A stretch of DNA of 64,000 nt, from assembly GCF_006442545.2 (NCBI RefSeq), contig NZ_CP083952.1, positions 62,001-126,000 of the forward strand, in the 5' to 3' direction. The notes below the pieces were generated by a model, which was given only the letters and a program-made list of their open reading frames with translations, ran no database searches and was not told the origin of the DNA. Shown piece after piece: positions 27,944 through 36,760 of this stretch (the stretch's first letter is position 1; the number at the start of each line of letters is the position of its first letter). A program made the translations under genes and the position numbers. The stretch comes from Mesorhizobium sp. B2-1-8 (GTDB taxonomy: Bacteria > Pseudomonadota > Alphaproteobacteria > Rhizobiales > Rhizobiaceae).

Positions 27944-30089
27944 CGGCGAATGTCAGGCGCCGGCTTTCGCGCCGCCTCTGCAGGACGCCGATCGTCGCGC
28001 GGCGCGTGGCTTCGAGGAAACGATCCCAGCGGCTTGGATTGTGTACGACATCGGCGCGGTAGAAGGACGGGCAGAGCACAGCCGCGTCCGCCACCTCGCC
28101 GCAATTGCCGCAGCCGACGCAGTTCTGATCGATCGATGCGACCGGATCGTCGCGCAGCGGATCGTCCAGCGACTTCACCGACAGCGACGGACAGCCGGAG
28201 AGCCGCATGCAGGCATGGTCGCCGGTGCAGATGTCCTCGTCGACGCCGAATTTCGGCTTGACGACACGCTCGCCGCCTTTGATCGCCTTGTCGACCAGCG
28301 GCTTTTCGCGGCGCTGGCGGTTGAGCATGCATTCCGACGAAGCGACGATGACTTTTGGCCCCTTTTCGTCCGTCGTCAGCGCCTCGCGCAAGGTGTCCTG
28401 CATCTTGCCGACATCGTAGGTGCGGTCGACGTGGCGCAGCCATTTGACGCCCATGCCTTTCACCGCCTCGGTGATCGGATGCTTGGTCGACTTCGTCTTG
28501 TTGCCGGCGCGCGACGACAGGATGTCCTGCCCCCCAGTGGCCGCGGAGTAAAAATTGTCGACGATGACGATGACGCCGTCATTCTTGTTGAACACCGCAT
28601 TGCCGATCGAGGAGGTCAGGCCGTTGTGCCAGAAGCCGCCGTCGCCGACGAAGGAGATCGAGCGGCGCTTGGCGTCGGGCGAATTGAACGCCGAGGCCGA
28701 GGCCGGACCCAGCCCGTAGCCCATGGTTGTAGCGCCGAGTTCGAAAGGCGGCATGATCGAGAACAGATGGCAGCCGATGTCGGAGGCGATGTGGTGCTTG
28801 CCGAGCTCCTGCTCGACCAGCTTGGTCGCAGCAAAGATCGGCCGTTCCGGGCAGCCTATGCAAAAGCCGGGCGGGCGGCCCGGCACGACGTTGATCAGAT
28901 CAGCCGTGTCGACGCCGTCGCCGATCTTGTTGGGCGCGCGCACTTCGCCCGGCAACAGATGCGGTGCCTCGGCGCGCAGGAAGGCGCCGATGCCGTCGAG
29001 CATGACCTGGCCGGTATATTCGCCGGCCATCGGCAGATGCTCCTTGCCGACCAGCCTGGTGCCGCGCCCCGCCTTGTGCATCATCGCGGCAAAGGCCTGT
29101 TCGATGTAGTTGGGCTGGCCTTCCTCGACCACCAGCACCGCCTGCTTGCCTTCGCAGAAAGACAGGAATTCGTCGTCGATCAGGGGATAGACGGCGTTGA
29201 GCACGTAGAGCGGCACATCGGTGTCGCCATAGGTGTCGGCAAGGCCGAGCCGCTGCAGCGCGCGGATGACCGAATTATACATGCCGCCCTGCATGACGAT
29301 GCCGACCGAGCCGTGGTCCGAGCCGAAGAACTCGTTGATCTTGTTCCTGGTGATGAAATCCACCGCTGCCGGCCAGCGCTTCGCCACCTTCTCCTTCTCG
29401 TGCAGGAAGGAGGCGGGCGGCAGCACGATGCGGCCGGTGTCGCGGCGCGGTGCGTCCAGCGCATCGGCGACCGTCATCGGCGGGCGCTTGTTGTCCTTGG
29501 CGATGAAATGGCCATGCACATGGCAGCAGCGGATGCGCACCTGCAGCATGACCGGCGTGTTGGAGATTTCCGACAGCTCGAAACCATCCTCCACCGCCTT
29601 GACGATCGACGGCAGGTTCGGACGCGGGTCGAGCAGCCAGACCTGGCTCTTCATGGCGAAGGCATGGCTGCGCTCCTGCATGATCGAGGAGCCCTCGCCA
29701 TAATCCTCGCCGACGATGATCAGCGCGCCGCCGGTGACGCCGCCGGAGGCGAGATTGGCCAGCGCGTCTGAAGCGACGTTGGTGCCGACCGTCGACTTGA
29801 AGGTCGCGGCACCACGGATCGGGTAGTGCACCGAGGCGGCGAGCATGGCGGTGGCGGTGGCTTCCGAGGCGCTGGCCTCGAAATGCACGCCGAGCTCGCC
29901 CAGAATGTCCTGCGCGTCGGCCAGCACGTCCATCAGATGGCTGATCGGCGCGCCCTGGTAGCCGCCGACATAGCCGACGCCGCATTGCAGCAGCGCCTTG
30001 GTGATGGCGAGGATGCCCTCGCCGGCAAATTCCTCGCCGGCGCCGAGCCTGAGTTTTTCGACTTCCTTGGCAAAAGACCGTTCGGCCAT
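27936..30089 (-). CDS. iorA: Indolepyruvate ferredoxin oxidoreductase subunit alpha
   Basis: 717-residue thiamine-diphosphate enzyme. The N-terminal pyrimidine-binding part has GVGYVGGYQGAPISHLMD and EASASEATATAMLAA. The TPP/Mg site is FVGDGGFWHNG followed by VIVIVDN (near 480-510). The C-terminus carries a ferredoxin-like domain with CTGDHACMRLSGCP and CVGCGNCGE...CP, enough Cys for two 4Fe-4S clusters. ATG 30089 has a strong AAGGAGG 6 bases upstream. It lies downstream of the MarR gene and an isatin-hydrolase-like gene on the same strand, pointing to breakdown of indolic or other aryl-pyruvate compounds. Confidence 0.92.
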   Translation of the reverse strand: MAERSFAKEVEKLRLGAGEEFAGEGILAITKALLQCGVGYVGGYQGAPISHLMDVLADAQDILGELGVHFEASASEATATAMLAASVHYPIRGAATFKSTVGTNVASDALANLASGGVTGGALIIVGEDYGEGSSIMQERSHAFAMKSQVWLLDPRPNLPSIVKAVEDGFELSEISNTPVMLQVRIRCCHVHGHFIAKDNKRPPMTVADALDAPRRDTGRIVLPPASFLHEKEKVAKRWPAAVDFITRNKINEFFGSDHGSVGIVMQGGMYNSVIRALQRLGLADTYGDTDVPLYVLNAVYPLIDDEFLSFCEGKQAVLVVEEGQPNYIEQAFAAMMHKAGRGTRLVGKEHLPMAGEYTGQVMLDGIGAFLRAEAPHLLPGEVRAPNKIGDGVDTADLINVVPGRPPGFCIGCPERPIFAATKLVEQELGKHHIASDIGCHLFSIMPPFELGATTMGYGLGPASASAFNSPDAKRRSISFVGDGGFWHNGLTSSIGNAVFNKNDGVIVIVDNFYSAATGGQDILSSRAGNKTKSTKHPITEAVKGMGVKWLRHVDRTYDVGKMQDTLREALTTDEKGPKVIVASSECMLNRQRREKPLVDKAIKGGERVVKPKFGVDEDICTGDHACMRLSGCPSLSVKSLDDPLRDDPVASIDQNCVGCGNCGEVADAAVLCPSFYRADVVHNPSRWDRFLEATRRATIGVLQRRRESRRLTFADA

Positions 30090-30149
30090 CTCTGCCTCCT
30101 TCCGTTGCCGCCGACAGCCGGCGGCGCGTGCGTTCTAGAATCCTTGTTT

Positions 30150-30196
30150 ATGCATGTCGTTCCCCAGAACCGGGTCCACTTTTGGGCGACATGCAT
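30150..30196. repeat. Short palindromic repeat ATGCATGTCG...CGACATGCAT
   Basis: 47-bp element with perfect 10-bp ends ATGCATGTCG/CGACATGCAT around a centre containing CCCCAGAACCGGGTCC. Elements of this type are scattered in rhizobial genomes. Its last base is the first base of the MarR stop codon, so it may terminate or stabilise that transcript before iorA. Confidence 0.72.
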
Positions 30197-30678
30197 TAGA
30201 TGTCGTGCTTGCGAATGTTCTTCAGCATCTTCAAAAGCGTGGCGATAAGCGCTGCATATTCCGCGTCGTCGATATCGTCGAACATAGCCTCGAAGGCGTC
30301 GTGCATGGCCGGCCAGGCGCGGGTGAACTCGGCGCGGCCTTCGTCGGTCAGGAACACGTGGCGGATGCGGCTGTCGGTGACACCTTGCTCACGCCGCACG
30401 AACCCTTGCCCCTCCAGCGTGTCCAGCGTGCGGCTCAAGGTCGACTGCTCGATGACAGTATAGACCGAGAGGTCGTTGACGGTGACGCCGTCGGTGACCG
30501 ACAGCACGGCCAGCGTGCGCACCTGCGAAATCGTCAGGCCCTGCTTGCGGAAATCTTCACGCAAGGTGGCGTTGTAGCGGCCCATGATGCGGTTCATCAG
30601 ATAGGGCGCGAATTGCTGCAGGCCGATCTGACCGAGGGTCGAAATGCGTTGGCGTTTTTCGGCGACCTTCTGTTCCAT
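30196..30678 (-). CDS. MarR-family transcriptional regulator
   Basis: 160 residues with a winged helix-turn-helix: LTISQVRTLAVLSVTDGVTV, the recognition part YTVIEQSTLSRTLDTLEGQG and the wing RREQGVTDSRIRHVFLTDEG. ATG 30678 overlaps the stop of the upstream FAD oxidoreductase in ATGA; the longer open frame has no leader or RBS. As the regulator co-transcribed with the catabolic minus arm, it is one of two candidates (with 43560-44030) to bind the TTTNAAGCWTNAAA palindromes in the island. Confidence 0.9.
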   Translation of the reverse strand: MEQKVAEKRQRISTLGQIGLQQFAPYLMNRIMGRYNATLREDFRKQGLTISQVRTLAVLSVTDGVTVNDLSVYTVIEQSTLSRTLDTLEGQGFVRREQGVTDSRIRHVFLTDEGRAEFTRAWPAMHDAFEAMFDDIDDAEYAALIATLLKMLKNIRKHDI

Positions 30679-32252
30679 CACAGTTTCCCCGCCAGCAGGA
30701 AACCGGAGCCGCCGCCAAGGCCAGCACCGGGATGGGTCGAGGCACCGATATGGTAGAGGTTCTTGATGCCGGTCTGGTGGTTGCGGCTGGTCTTGAACGG
30801 CCGCCACAGGAAGGACTGGTCAATGGTCGAGGAGCCGCCGTAGGGATCGCCGCCGACCAGGTTGACGTTCATCGCCTCGAGATCGGCCGGCGAATAGGCG
30901 CGGCGCGCGATGATGCTGTCCTTGAAGCCGTCGATATGGCTGGCGAGGATCGCTTCGGCACGGTCGGCATAGGCTTCGCGCAGCGCCTCGGTCCATTGAC
31001 CGTCAGCCGGCGCCTGCAGCTTGCCGGCAGCGTCGCCCTTGATGTGGCGCGGCGCCTCGGGCAATTGCAGCCACAGGATCGCCTTGCCTTCCGGGCAGCG
31101 CGACGGGTCGAGCGCATGCGGCTGGCCGACACAGATGGTCGGCACGTCAGGCAGCATGCCGCGCGCCGCCTCGTTGCAGGCTTTCGAGACGCCATCCAGG
31201 CCAGGCGTCAGATGCAGCAGCGCCACCTTGTCGAGGCCCTCGCCGCCGCGCCAGGCCGGCGGCTTGTCGAGGGCGTAGTGGATCTGGAAGTTGCCTTTGC
31301 CATAGCGGTACTTCCGCGTCGCTTCGACATCGTCCTTCGGAGCGTCCTTGCCGAGCAGGCGACCATAAAGCTGCGTCGGCGTGACCGAGCAGATGACGCT
31401 CTTGGTGGCGTGAACGGTTTCGCCCGAGGCCAGCCGTACGCCTGTGGCGCGACCTCCGGTCAGGAGGATGGAGGCAACGTCCGCTTCGGTGGAAATGACG
31501 CCGCCACGCTCCTTGATGAGCGCCTCGAAAGCCGACAGCAGGTTCTTCGCGCCGCCCTTGACGATCGGCGCGCCGGCAGCCTCCAGCGCGAAGGCGATCA
31601 CCTTGGCGATCTGGCCGGAAAAGCCGTCTTCCGGGCCAAGCCCGGCATGCAGCACCCACGGCGCCCAGAGCGCGCGGACGGTCTCGGACTGATAAGCGCT
31701 TTCCAGCCAGCCGCGCGCCGACACAAGGGCGTCACCGAGAAAGGCGGCAAGCCCGCGCGGACCACGCCGCCAGGCGTCGCCGGCCAGCAGCTTGGCCGTC
31801 GGATAGGACCACAGACTGCCGCTGAGCAAGCCGAACAGCAGGCCGGCATTGCGCTCGATGCCGCCGACATCTTCCGCATGGCGGTCACCGTCGCCGGCCG
31901 CGATCGCGTTGAACGCAGCGATGTTGGCGGCGCGGTCGGTGGTGAGCACCGCGTGGCTGCCATCCGGCCGCAGCACGCCCGTTGGCGTGCCGGTGTGGCA
32001 GAATTCCAGCCCGTGCCGGGCGAGGTCGGCGCCCAGTGCCGCGAAGGCCGGCGAGGTGATGAACAGCACGAAGGTCGTCGCCATCACGTCGTGGATGAAG
32101 CCGGGCGCGGTGATCTCCTCGGTGCGCATGCAGCCGCCGATACGGTCATTGCGCTCCAGCACGAGCACCCTGGCGCCATTACCGCCAAGCATCGCCGCGC
32201 AAACCAGCCCATTGATGCCGCTGCCGACGATGATGTGATCGGGGGCGTTCAT
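30678..32252 (-). CDS. NAD(P)/FAD-dependent oxidoreductase, CrtI/CrtO-like (copy 1)
   Basis: 524 residues. N-terminal FAD-binding motif IIVGSGINGLVCAAMLGG with VLERNDRIGGCMR, and C-terminal FAD-closing block NLYHIGASTHPGAGLGGGSG. The fold is that of the phytoene desaturase/amine-oxidase group, but no carotenoid genes are nearby. A paralogue of the same length lies at 33465 on the opposite strand, beyond the isatin-hydrolase-like gene. In this setting a dehydrogenase step on an indolic ring compound (for example dioxindole to isatin) is conceivable; this is inference only. Overlaps the MarR gene by one base. Confidence 0.82.
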   Translation of the reverse strand: MNAPDHIIVGSGINGLVCAAMLGGNGARVLVLERNDRIGGCMRTEEITAPGFIHDVMATTFVLFITSPAFAALGADLARHGLEFCHTGTPTGVLRPDGSHAVLTTDRAANIAAFNAIAAGDGDRHAEDVGGIERNAGLLFGLLSGSLWSYPTAKLLAGDAWRRGPRGLAAFLGDALVSARGWLESAYQSETVRALWAPWVLHAGLGPEDGFSGQIAKVIAFALEAAGAPIVKGGAKNLLSAFEALIKERGGVISTEADVASILLTGGRATGVRLASGETVHATKSVICSVTPTQLYGRLLGKDAPKDDVEATRKYRYGKGNFQIHYALDKPPAWRGGEGLDKVALLHLTPGLDGVSKACNEAARGMLPDVPTICVGQPHALDPSRCPEGKAILWLQLPEAPRHIKGDAAGKLQAPADGQWTEALREAYADRAEAILASHIDGFKDSIIARRAYSPADLEAMNVNLVGGDPYGGSSTIDQSFLWRPFKTSRNHQTGIKNLYHIGASTHPGAGLGGGSGFLLAGKL

Positions 32253-32295
32253 TGATGATTCCCCGGGGCCAGCAGGTAGGCATGCGAGGTCAGCC

Positions 32296-32469
32296 CTCTA
32301 CGGCGCCCCCCTCTGTCCTGCCGGACATCTCCCCCACGAGGGGGGAGATCGGCTGTCATCGTTGCCTTCGCCAATTTCCAACGTTGCAAGAACGAGCGGG
32401 GCGCCAAAGCTGCCAATCTCCCCCCTCGTGGGGGAGATGTCCGGCAGGACAGAGGGGGGCGCCGTAGAG
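32296..32469. repeat. Palindromic intergenic repeat, family 1, copy 3
   Basis: 174-bp inverted repeat with ends CTCTACGGCGCC/GGCGCCGTAGAG. The arms are TCTCCCCCACGAGGGGGGAGA and TCTCCCCCCTCGTGGGGGAGA, perfect complements. It lies in the 302-base gap between the cyclase 3' end and the first FAD oxidoreductase gene. Confidence 0.9.
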
Positions 32470-32554
32470 CGACGGCCTTGCCAGGCTGCCCCTTCCCACC
32501 CATCACTACAACATCTGCTGCAACCATGATCTTCTCCCGAAGACCGCCCTCGCC

Positions 32555-33346
32555 CTATTTCCCCGGCACCAGCGCCAGTGCGCGGATCGGGCTGCCCGTG
32601 CCGTGCTCGATCTTGAGCGGTGCGGCGATCAGGATCGCGCCTTTCGGCGGCAGCTGGTCGAGATTGCAGAGGCTGGCCAGGCCATAGCGGTTGGCCTTGT
32701 GCATCAGCGTGTGCGCCGGGAATGGCGGCTCCATGCCGCCGGCCTTGCCGGCATCGGTGCCGATGGTCTCCGAGCCCCAGCCCTTGATATTCTTGCTGAT
32801 CAGGAACTGGATGGCTTCAGCCGTCGGGCCGGGCGTGTGCGGGCCGGTCTCGTTGGCGTTGAGGAACTCGGCTTCCGAGCCGTTGCGCTTGTACCAGTCG
32901 GTGCGCATCACCACCCACTCGCCGGCATTGATGGCGCCATGCTTGGCTTCCCAGGCCTTGATGTGGTCGACGGTGAGCAGGAAATCAGGGTCGGCGGCGG
33001 CCTCTTTCGAACAGTCGATGACATTGACCGGACCGATGAAATTCTGCGCTGGAATGGTGTCGGTGGCGCCGTCCGGATAGTCCTTACCGCTGATCCAATG
33101 CTGCGGCGCGTCGAAATGCGTGCCGGAATGCTCGCCGAGTTTCAGCCAGTTCCACGCCCACCACGGACCGTTCTTGTCGTAGCGGGAGATCGAGTGGATC
33201 TCGATCTTCGGCGTGTCGACCGCGAGCTCCGGCGGCAGCTTGATCAGCGGCGTGTCCGGTCCAAGCGGCGCCGTCAGGTCGACCACCTTGATGGCGCCGG
33301 AAAGGAGCTGGCCGGCGACTTCGCCGAGAAGTTTTTGGGTGTCCAT
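32555..33346 (-). CDS. Cyclase-family hydrolase, probable isatin hydrolase
   Basis: 263 residues of the cyclase/kynurenine-formamidase-like metal hydrolase family. The metal-binding signature HxGTHxDxPxH is present as HSGTHFDAPQHW (near residue 75). The later blocks GSETIGTDAGKAGG, PPFPAHTLMHKANRYGL and NLDQLPPKGAILIAAPLK match what I recall of bacterial isatin hydrolases more closely than kynurenine formamidases. Isatin hydrolase opens isatin to isatinate using Mn2+. ATG 33346 follows AGAGGGAACAG. The gene opens the minus arm of the island, and the operator at 33435-33448 lies in the shared divergent promoter region. Confidence 0.82.
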   Translation of the reverse strand: MDTQKLLGEVAGQLLSGAIKVVDLTAPLGPDTPLIKLPPELAVDTPKIEIHSISRYDKNGPWWAWNWLKLGEHSGTHFDAPQHWISGKDYPDGATDTIPAQNFIGPVNVIDCSKEAAADPDFLLTVDHIKAWEAKHGAINAGEWVVMRTDWYKRNGSEAEFLNANETGPHTPGPTAEAIQFLISKNIKGWGSETIGTDAGKAGGMEPPFPAHTLMHKANRYGLASLCNLDQLPPKGAILIAAPLKIEHGTGSPIRALALVPGK

Positions 33347-33434
33347 GGTCTCTGTTCCCTCTTGTCTGACATGATCAAGGCTCGTCTCGGCCCTTAATAT
33401 CCTACTAGACGAAAACATATGCATCTGCAATTAT

Positions 33435-33448
33435 CTTTAAGCATAAAG
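33435..33448. promoter_or_regulatory. Island operator, site A
   Basis: CTTTAAGCATAAAG, a palindrome apart from two central A/T positions. It lies between the divergent cyclase and second FAD oxidoreductase genes, 16 bases before the GTG start of the latter. One of four matching sites (40435, 47854, 48735). Confidence 0.72.
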
Positions 33449-33464
33449 GAAATGGGAACGGGGC

Positions 33465-35039
33465 GTGAGCGAGTTCGACGCCATCTTTGTCGGGGCGGGC
33501 CACAACACTCTGGCATGCGCTGCGCATCTGGCGCTCAAGGGCTGGAAAACCGGGGTTTTCGAGCGCAGCGCAACAATCGGCGGCGCCGTCCAGACCCGCG
33601 AATTCACCCTCCCCGGCTTCCGCCACGACTTCGGCGCGATGAATCTGAGCCTGTTCGCCGGCTCCGCCTTCCACCGGAAATATGCAAATGAATTGAAAGC
33701 GCAGGGGCTGGAATTCGCGCCGGTCGCCGACTGTTTCGCCAGCGCGTTCCCGGATGGACGCTGGTTCGGCGTCAGCAACGATCTGGAAAAGACCGCCAGC
33801 CGGATGGCCGCGTTTTCAGCCGCCGATGCCGCAACATGGCGCAAGCTGGTCACCGCCTTCCCCACCGAAGCCGAACATTTGTTCAAGCTGCTGGGCTCGC
33901 CAATGAGCGCCCGGGCGCTTGCGGCAACCGCATGGAACCTGTGGCGCAAGAAGGGTGTTTCCGGCGCGCTCGACACCGGCCGGTTGCTGTTGTCTTCGCC
34001 GCGTGCCTGGCTGGAGGAGACTTTCGAGTCTCCACACATCGGGGCGACGCTCGCAACCTGGGGCATGCATCTCGACTTCGCGCCCGACATCGCCGGCGGT
34101 GCCGTGTTTCCCTATCTGGAATCGATGGCCAACCAGAGTTTCGGCATGGTGCTGGGCAAGGGTGGCGCCGACACGATCATCCGTGCGCTGGCCGGCATGG
34201 TGACGTCGGCCGGCGGCAAGATCGTCACCAGCGCCGATGTCGCCGAGATCAAGGTCTCCGGCGGCAAAGCGACAGGCGTACGGCTTGCCTCCGGCGAGAC
34301 GCATACGGCCACCAGGGCGGTCATTGCAGGCGTCGCGCCCAAGGCGCTGACCGGCAAGTTGCTGCCCGGAGGTTCCGGCGACACCCGCTTCGACACGGCG
34401 ATGCAAAAATTCAGGCATGCGCCGGGCACGATGATGATCCACCTGGCGCTGGACGATTTGCCGGACTGGCGCGTCGGGGCAGAGTTGCGCCAGTTCGCCT
34501 ATGTGCATCTGGCGCCATCGCTCGACCAGATGTCGCGCACCTATCAGCAGGCGATGGCAGGTATGTTGCCGGACGAACCGGTGCTGGTCGTCGGCCAGCC
34601 GACCGCGGTCGATCCGTCGCGAGCGCCTGCGGGCAAGCATGTTCTGTGGGTGCAGGTGCGCATGCTACCCGCCGAAATCCTTGGCGATGCAACAGGCAAG
34701 ATCGCGCCAGCGCATTGGGACGAGGTCAAGGAGGTCTATGCCGACCGCGTGCTCGACATCATCGAAACCTACGCGCCCGGCCTGCGCGCAAAAATCCTCG
34801 GCCGCGCGGTGTTTTCGCCCATCGATCTCGAGCGCGAGAACCCGAACCTCGTCGGCGGCGACCAGGTCTGCGGCAGCCATCACCTGGCGCAGAACTTCCT
34901 GTTCCGCCCGGCGCGCGGCTATGCCGGCTGGAACACGCCGCTGACCAATCTGCATCTCACCGGCGCCGCGACATGGCCCGGTGCCGGCACCGGTGCCGCC
35001 TCGGGCTTCATGCTCGCGCAACAACTCGGCGGGAGGTAG
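33465..35039 (+). CDS. NAD(P)/FAD-dependent oxidoreductase, CrtI/CrtO-like (copy 2)
   Basis: 524 residues, homologous to copy 1 along its length: FVGAGHNTLACAAHLALKGW with VFERSATIGGAVQTREFTLP at the N-terminus and LHLTGAATWPGAGTGAASG at the C-terminus. The start is GTG 33465; the ATG at 33452 is out of frame and the FAD motif follows immediately. The palindrome at site A covers the space just upstream, suggesting direct repression. First gene of the long plus-strand arm leading to the ABC importer. The substrate is unknown; oxidation of an indolic intermediate is inferred from context. Confidence 0.82.
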   Translation: MSEFDAIFVGAGHNTLACAAHLALKGWKTGVFERSATIGGAVQTREFTLPGFRHDFGAMNLSLFAGSAFHRKYANELKAQGLEFAPVADCFASAFPDGRWFGVSNDLEKTASRMAAFSAADAATWRKLVTAFPTEAEHLFKLLGSPMSARALAATAWNLWRKKGVSGALDTGRLLLSSPRAWLEETFESPHIGATLATWGMHLDFAPDIAGGAVFPYLESMANQSFGMVLGKGGADTIIRALAGMVTSAGGKIVTSADVAEIKVSGGKATGVRLASGETHTATRAVIAGVAPKALTGKLLPGGSGDTRFDTAMQKFRHAPGTMMIHLALDDLPDWRVGAELRQFAYVHLAPSLDQMSRTYQQAMAGMLPDEPVLVVGQPTAVDPSRAPAGKHVLWVQVRMLPAEILGDATGKIAPAHWDEVKEVYADRVLDIIETYAPGLRAKILGRAVFSPIDLERENPNLVGGDQVCGSHHLAQNFLFRPARGYAGWNTPLTNLHLTGAATWPGAGTGAASGFMLAQQLGGR

Positions 35040-35142
35040 GCGAGACGATTTCATGAGGGCGACGAGAGGCAAGGCGCTGCTGCCGACGAAGCCTGAACCG
35101 GACGAAGCCGCGCGAAGACAATAACCAACAAGGGGAACGACC

Positions 35143-36672
35143 ATGACAATCAACAGACGCGAATTGCTGGGGTACAGTGCCGCGGCACTTGGCGTGGCCG
35201 CCGTCGGCCTGCCGAAGATCGCCCAAGCTGCCGCCGGCGAACTGACCATCGCCTACAACGTCAACCTGCCGTCCTGGGATCCGACCACCGGGCCGTCGGC
35301 CGTCAACCCGACAATCCAGGGTCTCTACCAGTCGGTGTTCGACCAGTTCATCCCGCAGAAGCCGGACCTGTCCTTCGCGCCTGGCCTGCTCACCGAATGG
35401 GGCTGGAACGACGACCGCACCAAGATCATGATGACGGTGCGCGAAGGCGTGAAATGGCATGACGGTTCGCCGTTCACGCCGGAAGACGTCGTCTGGTCGC
35501 TGCAGCGGGCGGGCGACGAAAAGACCGGCAACCCGATCCAGTTCGTCTGGAAGAACGTCAGCAATTTCAAGATCGACGGCAACAAGATCACTGGCGACGT
35601 CGTGCAGTTCGACCCGGTCTATTTCAAATGGATGTCGTTCCTGACCGGCTACATCATGCCGAAGGCTTATTACGAGAAGGTCGGCGCCGAAGGTTTCGAG
35701 AAGGCGCCGATCGGAACCGGCCCGTACATGGTCGAGAAGTTCGAGCGCAATGCCTTCCTGCGTCTGAAGGCCAATCCCAACTATTGGGGCGGCAAGCCGG
35801 CCTTCGAGAATGTGACGATCAAGTTCGTCACCGATGCGGCAAGCCGCGTCGCCGAGATCGAATCCGGATCCTCGCAGGTGACGCTCGAAATCCCCTATGA
35901 GGAATACGACCGGCTGATCGCCAAGGACGGGCTTGCCGGCTCGATCAAGAACGTTTCCGACATCGGCATGATCTTCTTCAACAACAAGGATGCCATGCTC
36001 GACAAGAACGTCCGCCAAGCAGCCGTGATGGCTGTCGACAAGGAGCTTTTGGTCAAGCGGCTGCTGCGCGGCTACGGCCAGCCGATCGACACGCTGGAGA
36101 CACCGGAATACGCGGCCTACGACGCTTCGATCAAGGTCGAGCACAATCCTGAGAAGGCCAAGGAATTGCTCGCCGCTTCTGGCTATTCGCAAGAGAAGCC
36201 CGCCAAGATCACCGTCCAGACGACCAAGGGCTTCAAGCCCAAGGACTATGAGATGGTGCAGGCCATCGTCGGCATGTGGCGCAAGGTCGGCATCGAGGCA
36301 ACGATCGAGGTCTACGAGATCGCCAAGCACTACGAGCTGCGGGCCGCGCACAAGCTGGCGCCGGCGGCCTTCTACAACTGGGGCAACGCCATCGGCGATC
36401 CGACCACGTCGACCGGTTTCGCCATGTTCGGACCCTCGCCGCATTCGTCATGGAAGACCGACGACCTCGACGCCAAGATCGGCCCGCTCTGGGGCGAGAA
36501 GGACGAGGCCAAGCGCATCGCCGGCTGGAAGGCGGTCGATAAATACATCGCCGAGCAGGCCTATGTGCTGCCGCTGATGCAGTACGCGCAGCCGATCGTG
36601 CATGCCAAGGGCGTCAACGTGGTGCAGCATATTTCCGGCGCGCTGCTGCCGGCCCTGATGACCCCGGCCTGA
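35143..36672 (+). CDS. Peptide-type ABC transporter substrate-binding protein (family 5)
   Basis: 509 residues. The Tat-type leader INRRELLGYSAAALGVAAVG is followed by a family 5 solute-binding fold (VREGVKWHDGSPFTPEDVVW, PIGTGPYMVEKFERNAFLRL). It heads a complete importer: two permeases and two ATPases follow. ATG 35143 is preceded by CAAGGGGAACGACC. The position between the FAD oxidoreductase and the CoA-linked monooxygenase suggests that it imports the compound degraded by the island, perhaps an amino-acid or peptide conjugate; this is inference. Confidence 0.9.
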   Translation: MTINRRELLGYSAAALGVAAVGLPKIAQAAAGELTIAYNVNLPSWDPTTGPSAVNPTIQGLYQSVFDQFIPQKPDLSFAPGLLTEWGWNDDRTKIMMTVREGVKWHDGSPFTPEDVVWSLQRAGDEKTGNPIQFVWKNVSNFKIDGNKITGDVVQFDPVYFKWMSFLTGYIMPKAYYEKVGAEGFEKAPIGTGPYMVEKFERNAFLRLKANPNYWGGKPAFENVTIKFVTDAASRVAEIESGSSQVTLEIPYEEYDRLIAKDGLAGSIKNVSDIGMIFFNNKDAMLDKNVRQAAVMAVDKELLVKRLLRGYGQPIDTLETPEYAAYDASIKVEHNPEKAKELLAASGYSQEKPAKITVQTTKGFKPKDYEMVQAIVGMWRKVGIEATIEVYEIAKHYELRAAHKLAPAAFYNWGNAIGDPTTSTGFAMFGPSPHSSWKTDDLDAKIGPLWGEKDEAKRIAGWKAVDKYIAEQAYVLPLMQYAQPIVHAKGVNVVQHISGALLPALMTPA

Positions 36673-36690
36673 TATCGGCCCGGAATTGCC

Positions 36691-36716
36691 GCGCGCCGTC
36701 GCCAATGACGGCGCGC
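36691..36716 (+). terminator. Intercistronic stem-loop after the binding-protein gene
   Basis: Perfect 10-bp stem GCGCGCCGTC/GACGGCGCGC with a 6-base loop, followed by ATTTT, in the 88-base gap before the permease gene. Such attenuators typically give the binding protein more transcript than the membrane parts. Confidence 0.75.
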
Positions 36717-36760
36717 ATTTTCCATCGGGCATACGAGCCCAAGGGCTCCTGAAGATTTAA

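Noticed and set aside
27807..29771. Long open frame (654 codons) on the plus strand
   Set aside because: Antisense to iorA, which has clear TPP and Fe-S motifs; no protein-like features in the antisense frame.
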